Source: Salimicrobium halophilum (lineage in GTDB: Bacteria; Bacillota; Bacilli; Bacillales; Halobacillaceae). From it: a DNA stretch of 64,000 nt. Numbering within the stretch: the first letter of the stretch is position 1; the number at the start of each line of letters is the position of its first letter. The notes under the pieces were generated by a model that worked only from the letters and a program-made list of their open reading frames with translations, searched no databases and was not told the DNA's origin. This document shows, one piece after another, positions 61,683-64,000 of the stretch. Both the position numbers and the translations under genes were made by a program. The stretch lies in contig NZ_FNEV01000008.1 of assembly GCF_900100295.1 (NCBI RefSeq), positions 117,904 through 181,903 of the forward strand. The letters are read 5' to 3'.

Positions 61683-61997
61683 GTGAGTACTATTCCTGAA
61701 ATGAATGCAGAAACGCTGAACCGAAAAATCAGCGACGGAGAAGATATAACGATCGTCGATGTAAGAGAAGATGAAGAAGTGGAAGAGGGAATGATTCCAG
61801 GTGCACTCCACGTACGTCTGGGCGAACTTCCACACAGATATGACGAATTGAACAAAGAAGATCACCACGTATTAGTGTGCCGTTCAGGTCGAAGAAGCAT
61901 GAAGGCGTCCGAGTTCCTTAAGGACAATGGATTCTCGAATGTCACGAATCTCGAAGGCGGCATGCTCAGCTGGTCCGGAGATCTTTCTTACAAATAA
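61683..61997 (+). CDS. rhodanese-like sulfurtransferase (YtwF-like)
   Basis: A 104-residue single-domain rhodanese. It has IVDVREDEEVEEGMIPGALHV and the active-site loop VCRSGRRSMKA with the catalytic cysteine, followed by LEGGMLSWSGD. It can carry persulfide sulfur for thiolation or detoxification. The start is a GTG 8 bases after AAGGAGG. The next gene is a second, probably inactive, rhodanese-like protein. leuS-adjacent rhodanese genes also occur in B. subtilis (ytwF). Confidence 0.92.
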   Translation: MSTIPEMNAETLNRKISDGEDITIVDVREDEEVEEGMIPGALHVRLGELPHRYDELNKEDHHVLVCRSGRRSMKASEFLKDNGFSNVTNLEGGMLSWSGDLSYK

Positions 61998-62011
61998 AGA
62001 AGGTGAAAGCT

Positions 62012-62347
62012 ATGATGATTTGGGGTATAACGGCTGCTTTGTTGGTCATGTTGTATGCCGTGACGCATACCAGAGGGTGGAACGGGCTAAAGACGATCAA
62101 TGAGCAGGAACTCAGTAAAAAAGATTATTGTGTCATCGATATAAGAGATTATATTTCCGCTCATCGTTCACCGTATCCGGGGGCGGAAAATATCCCTCTC
62201 AGTTATCTACCGAGGGAACTGAAGGAGCGTTTTGACTGTCCGAAGAAAATACTCCTCGTTACAGATGATGAACGCGGAGCTGTGAAAGCAGCAAGGTTAC
62301 TTCGAAAAAAGAAGAACCAGTCTGTATATTATGTGAAAGCTTCTTAA
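62012..62347 (+). CDS. membrane-anchored rhodanese-like protein without catalytic cysteine
   Basis: A 111-residue protein with an N-terminal membrane segment (MIWGITAALLVMLYAV) and a rhodanese fold: CVIDIRDYISAHRSPYPGAENIPL. Where the active cysteine loop should be, the sequence reads LLVTDDERGAVKAA; the Cys is replaced by Thr or Asp. It is therefore probably a binding or regulatory domain. The ATG at 62012 follows AAGGTG; a GTG at 62003 is an alternative. It lies 14 bases after the active rhodanese gene. Confidence 0.82.
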   Translation: MMIWGITAALLVMLYAVTHTRGWNGLKTINEQELSKKDYCVIDIRDYISAHRSPYPGAENIPLSYLPRELKERFDCPKKILLVTDDERGAVKAARLLRKKKNQSVYYVKAS

Positions 62348-62412
62348 AGGACGCGCCGTTGTTACAAACGGACGTTCTTTTTTTATGATTTATCTCGAAT
62401 TGAAGATTTATT

Positions 62413-62431
62413 ACTTGAATATTCATCAAGT
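62413..62431. promoter_or_regulatory. inverted repeat upstream of catE
   Basis: ACTTGA-N7-TCAAGT, a perfect 6-base inverted repeat 38 bases before the gene. It is a candidate operator for a thiol- or quinone-sensing MarR/DUF24 regulator, as control of catE by such regulators is known in B. subtilis. Confidence 0.4.
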
Positions 62432-62468
62432 GTGTAGCAAAGTAAAAAAAGAGAGGGAGTGAGTCGTT

Positions 62469-63323
62469 ATGGAAAAGAAATTTTTTGAAGCACCGTCCAG
62501 TTTTATAAGAGATATAAAGCTCAGAGTAAACGATCTTGATACGTCTATTGCTTTTTACGTGGACACGCTGGGTTTTACAGTGAAACGTCAGAGTGAAAAG
62601 GAAGCTTTTCTTTCGGCAGGAGATGCGGGTGACATCCTTATAACTCTTGTAGAATCAGCGGATAATAAACAGAAGATACCTCGGAGGACAGGTCTTTACC
62701 ATATTGCGATATTATTGCCTGATCGATCGTCTATCGCTAAAATGCTGAAACATCTGGTCGATTGTAACGTGCAGTTGGGAGCGGCTGACCACGAAGTGAG
62801 CGAAGCGTTGTACTTGAATGATCCGGATGGAAACGGGATAGAGATTTATCATGATAGGGATTCCGTGTCATGGAAGTGGGAGGGGGATCAAGTGAATATG
62901 ACGGTGGATCCTCTGGATGCGGAAGGCGTGATGGAGGAGTTTGATGGAGATACGTGGAAACAAATGCCTACAGGCACTGTACTCGGTCATATTCACCTGC
63001 ATGTTAGAAATCTGGAAGAAGCCCGGGGATTTTACGAATTGCTCGGATTTCACATTGTATGTACCTTAGGTCAGCAAGCTTACTTTATGTCCACGAATGC
63101 ATATCATCACCATATAGGGTTGAACACCTGGGCAGGAGTAGGATCCGAACCTCAACCTTCAGACCGCCCGGGATTAGAAGAATATTCGATTTCATTTCCG
63201 TCCGAAGATGTACGCAATAAGATAGTAGAAACATTAAAAAGCAACAATGAAGAAGTTTTTATAGAAAAAGAGGGTTGGTGTGCAGTCGATCCTTCCGGTA
63301 ATAAAATACTTTTGCTGGCATAA
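62469..63323 (+). CDS. catE: catechol-2,3-dioxygenase CatE-like (VOC superfamily)
   Basis: A 284-residue two-domain VOC protein. The first domain has GLYHIAILLPDR and DHEVSEALYLNDPDGNGIEIYHDR; the second has GHIHLHVRNLEEARGFYE and YHHHIGLNTWAG with the metal-binding histidines. Length and motifs match CatE (YfiE), an extradiol dioxygenase that destroys catechols and protects from quinone stress. AGAGAGGGAG precedes the ATG. A terminator lies behind it and the rRNA operon begins about 400 bases downstream. Confidence 0.9.
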   Translation: MEKKFFEAPSSFIRDIKLRVNDLDTSIAFYVDTLGFTVKRQSEKEAFLSAGDAGDILITLVESADNKQKIPRRTGLYHIAILLPDRSSIAKMLKHLVDCNVQLGAADHEVSEALYLNDPDGNGIEIYHDRDSVSWKWEGDQVNMTVDPLDAEGVMEEFDGDTWKQMPTGTVLGHIHLHVRNLEEARGFYELLGFHIVCTLGQQAYFMSTNAYHHHIGLNTWAGVGSEPQPSDRPGLEEYSISFPSEDVRNKIVETLKSNNEEVFIEKEGWCAVDPSGNKILLLA

Positions 63324-63334
63324 TAGTAACGAAG

Positions 63335-63389
63335 AAACCGGAACAAAGGCCGTTCCATTAAGATGGAGAGCCTTACTGTTCCGGTTTTT
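63335..63389 (+). terminator. terminator of catE
   Basis: AAACCGGAACA and TGTTCCGGTTT pair, with an inner AAGGC/GCCTT stem, followed by T. Confidence 0.88.
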
Positions 63390-63420
63390 CATAATAGAAA
63401 AAAAGAATCTTAAAATATCG

Positions 63421-63449
63421 TTGACATAGTAATTGATAAAGTGTAATAT
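63421..63449 (+). promoter_or_regulatory. rrn promoter P1
   Basis: TTGACA and TAATAT are separated by 17 bases. TTTTTGTCGCTTTGAGGAGC follows. Confidence 0.8.
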
Positions 63450-63513
63450 AGTTTTTGTCGCTTTGAGGAGCGGCAGCGCAAAACAAACGAATTAAATTCT
63501 TTTTAAAAAACTA

Positions 63514-63542
63514 TTGACTCATTCATAGTTTTGATGTAAATT
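63514..63542 (+). promoter_or_regulatory. rrn promoter P2
   Basis: TTGACT and TAAATT are separated by 17 bases. The same TTGTCGCTTTGAACAGC element follows as after P1. Confidence 0.7.
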
Positions 63543-63603
63543 AGAAATTGTCGCTTTGAACAGCGCAGTTGTGAAATTGTTAATTATTCCTTTAAAAAAT
63601 TCA

Positions 63604-63633
63604 TTGACTCTTAACAAAGTTAAATGATATAAT
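63604..63633 (+). promoter_or_regulatory. rrn promoter P3
   Basis: TTGACT and TATAAT are separated by 18 bases. It is about 100 bases before the 16S start and lacks the downstream GTCGCTTTGA element. Confidence 0.8.
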
Positions 63634-63660
63634 AATTTTGCTTCACAATATTTGACTAGA

Positions 63661-63678
63661 TCTTTGAAAACTGAACAA
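63661..63678 (+). promoter_or_regulatory. boxA-like antitermination leader
   Basis: TCTTTGAAAACTGAACAA is the conserved leader segment seen before bacillar rRNA genes, with the boxA-type TCTTTGAAAA core. Confidence 0.6.
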
Positions 63679-63730
63679 TGTTTTATGCCATGCGTCAATT
63701 TTTTAAAATTATTATTGAGCTAATCAATAC

Positions 63731-64000
63731 TCTTATGGAGAGTTTGATCCTGGCTCAGGACGAACGCTGGCGGCGTGCCTAATACATGCAAGTCGAGCGC
63801 GAGAAGCGAGATGAAGCCCTTCGGGGCGGACGCTCGTGGAACGAGCGGCGGACGGGTGAGTAACACGTGGGCAACCTACCTGTAAGACCGGAATAACCCC
63901 GGGAAACCGGGGCTAATGCCGGGTAACCGTTCGGTTCTCCTGAACCGAACGTAAAAGGATGGCTTCTTGCTATCGCTTACAGATGGGCCCGCGGCGCATT
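63731..64000 (+). rRNA. 16S ribosomal RNA, 5' part (continues beyond window)
   Basis: The start is recognised by TATGGAGAGTTTGATCCTGG and CTCAGGACGAACGCTGGCGG; the later GGCGGACGGGTGAGTAACAC and AACCCCGGGAAACCGGGGC segments are typical of Bacillaceae. About 270 bases are in the window. The exact 5' end is uncertain by a few bases. Confidence 0.97.

Noticed and set aside
1..64000. CRISPR arrays, tRNA genes, prophage or complete insertion sequences
   Set aside because: Reading both strands showed no regular spacer-repeat pattern, no tRNA cloverleaf with TTCGA-type arm outside leaders, and no integrase, transposase or phage structural genes.

Overview
The window is chromosomal DNA from a low-GC Gram-positive spore-former of the family Bacillaceae, most likely a moderately halophilic lineage near Halobacillus/Salimicrobium. 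The evidence is a Bacillus-type 16S rRNA 5' end at the right edge, sporulation genes (yunB, lytH, kapB), Bacillus-style lysine, SAM and T-box leaders, and many Na+- or K+-linked transporters. The genus is an inference; the family is secure. No prophage, complete insertion sequence, CRISPR array or tRNA was seen.

Much of the window keeps the gene neighbourhoods of the Bacillus subtilis yun-yut-yum-yui-yug-men-ytk/ytp-leuS arc. From left to right: 0-4.4 kb holds a truncated DUF2332 gene, a HAD phosphatase, an acetyltransferase and the ahpCF peroxide-detoxification operon. 4.5-7.5 kb is an aromatic-compound module (PhzS-like flavin monooxygenase, Dabb protein, AAHS-type transporter). 7.6-12 kb holds paiAB, a PadR regulator with a DUF1129 membrane protein, and a divergent DUF2207 protein. 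12-15 kb is yunE-yunD-yunB. 15.2-19 kb carries a lysine riboswitch controlling an NhaC-family transporter, then an NSS symporter with its 30-residue MetS subunit. 19-25 kb is lytH, the yut genes and iron-sulfur assembly genes.

25-31 kb holds a ferredoxin-NADP reductase behind a Fur box, a type II NADH dehydrogenase behind a Rex-like box, yuiB, yuiD, deoD and the KhtTU potassium/proton antiporter. 31-39 kb holds kapB, patB, yugI, yuzA, an iron alcohol dehydrogenase, pgi, yugN and an M42 aminopeptidase. 39-48.6 kb carries the menaquinone pathway: menA and a hotdog thioesterase on the minus strand, and menFDHBEC on the plus strand. A Fur-controlled FhuF-like reductase follows. 50-58.6 kb holds a lipoprotein, ytkD, pckA, yuxK, SAM-riboswitch-controlled metK, ytoA, the ytpAB terpenoid pair and mnmM. 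58.7-64 kb holds T-box-controlled leuS, two rhodanese-like genes, a catE-like dioxygenase, and three tandem rrn promoters before the 16S gene.

Functionally, respiration is well represented: NADH dehydrogenase, menaquinone synthesis and redox control. Iron supply and iron-sulfur genes sit close to it. The least explained material is intergenic: a structured repeat at 18998-19103 and 31456-31568 whose stems covary, a tandem TTTTTGCGGAC array after metK, a possible MITE remnant at 39010-39106, and a possible small RNA upstream of patB. No wholly new multi-gene system could be demonstrated; the structured repeat and the monooxygenase/Dabb/transporter cluster are the best candidates for follow-up.
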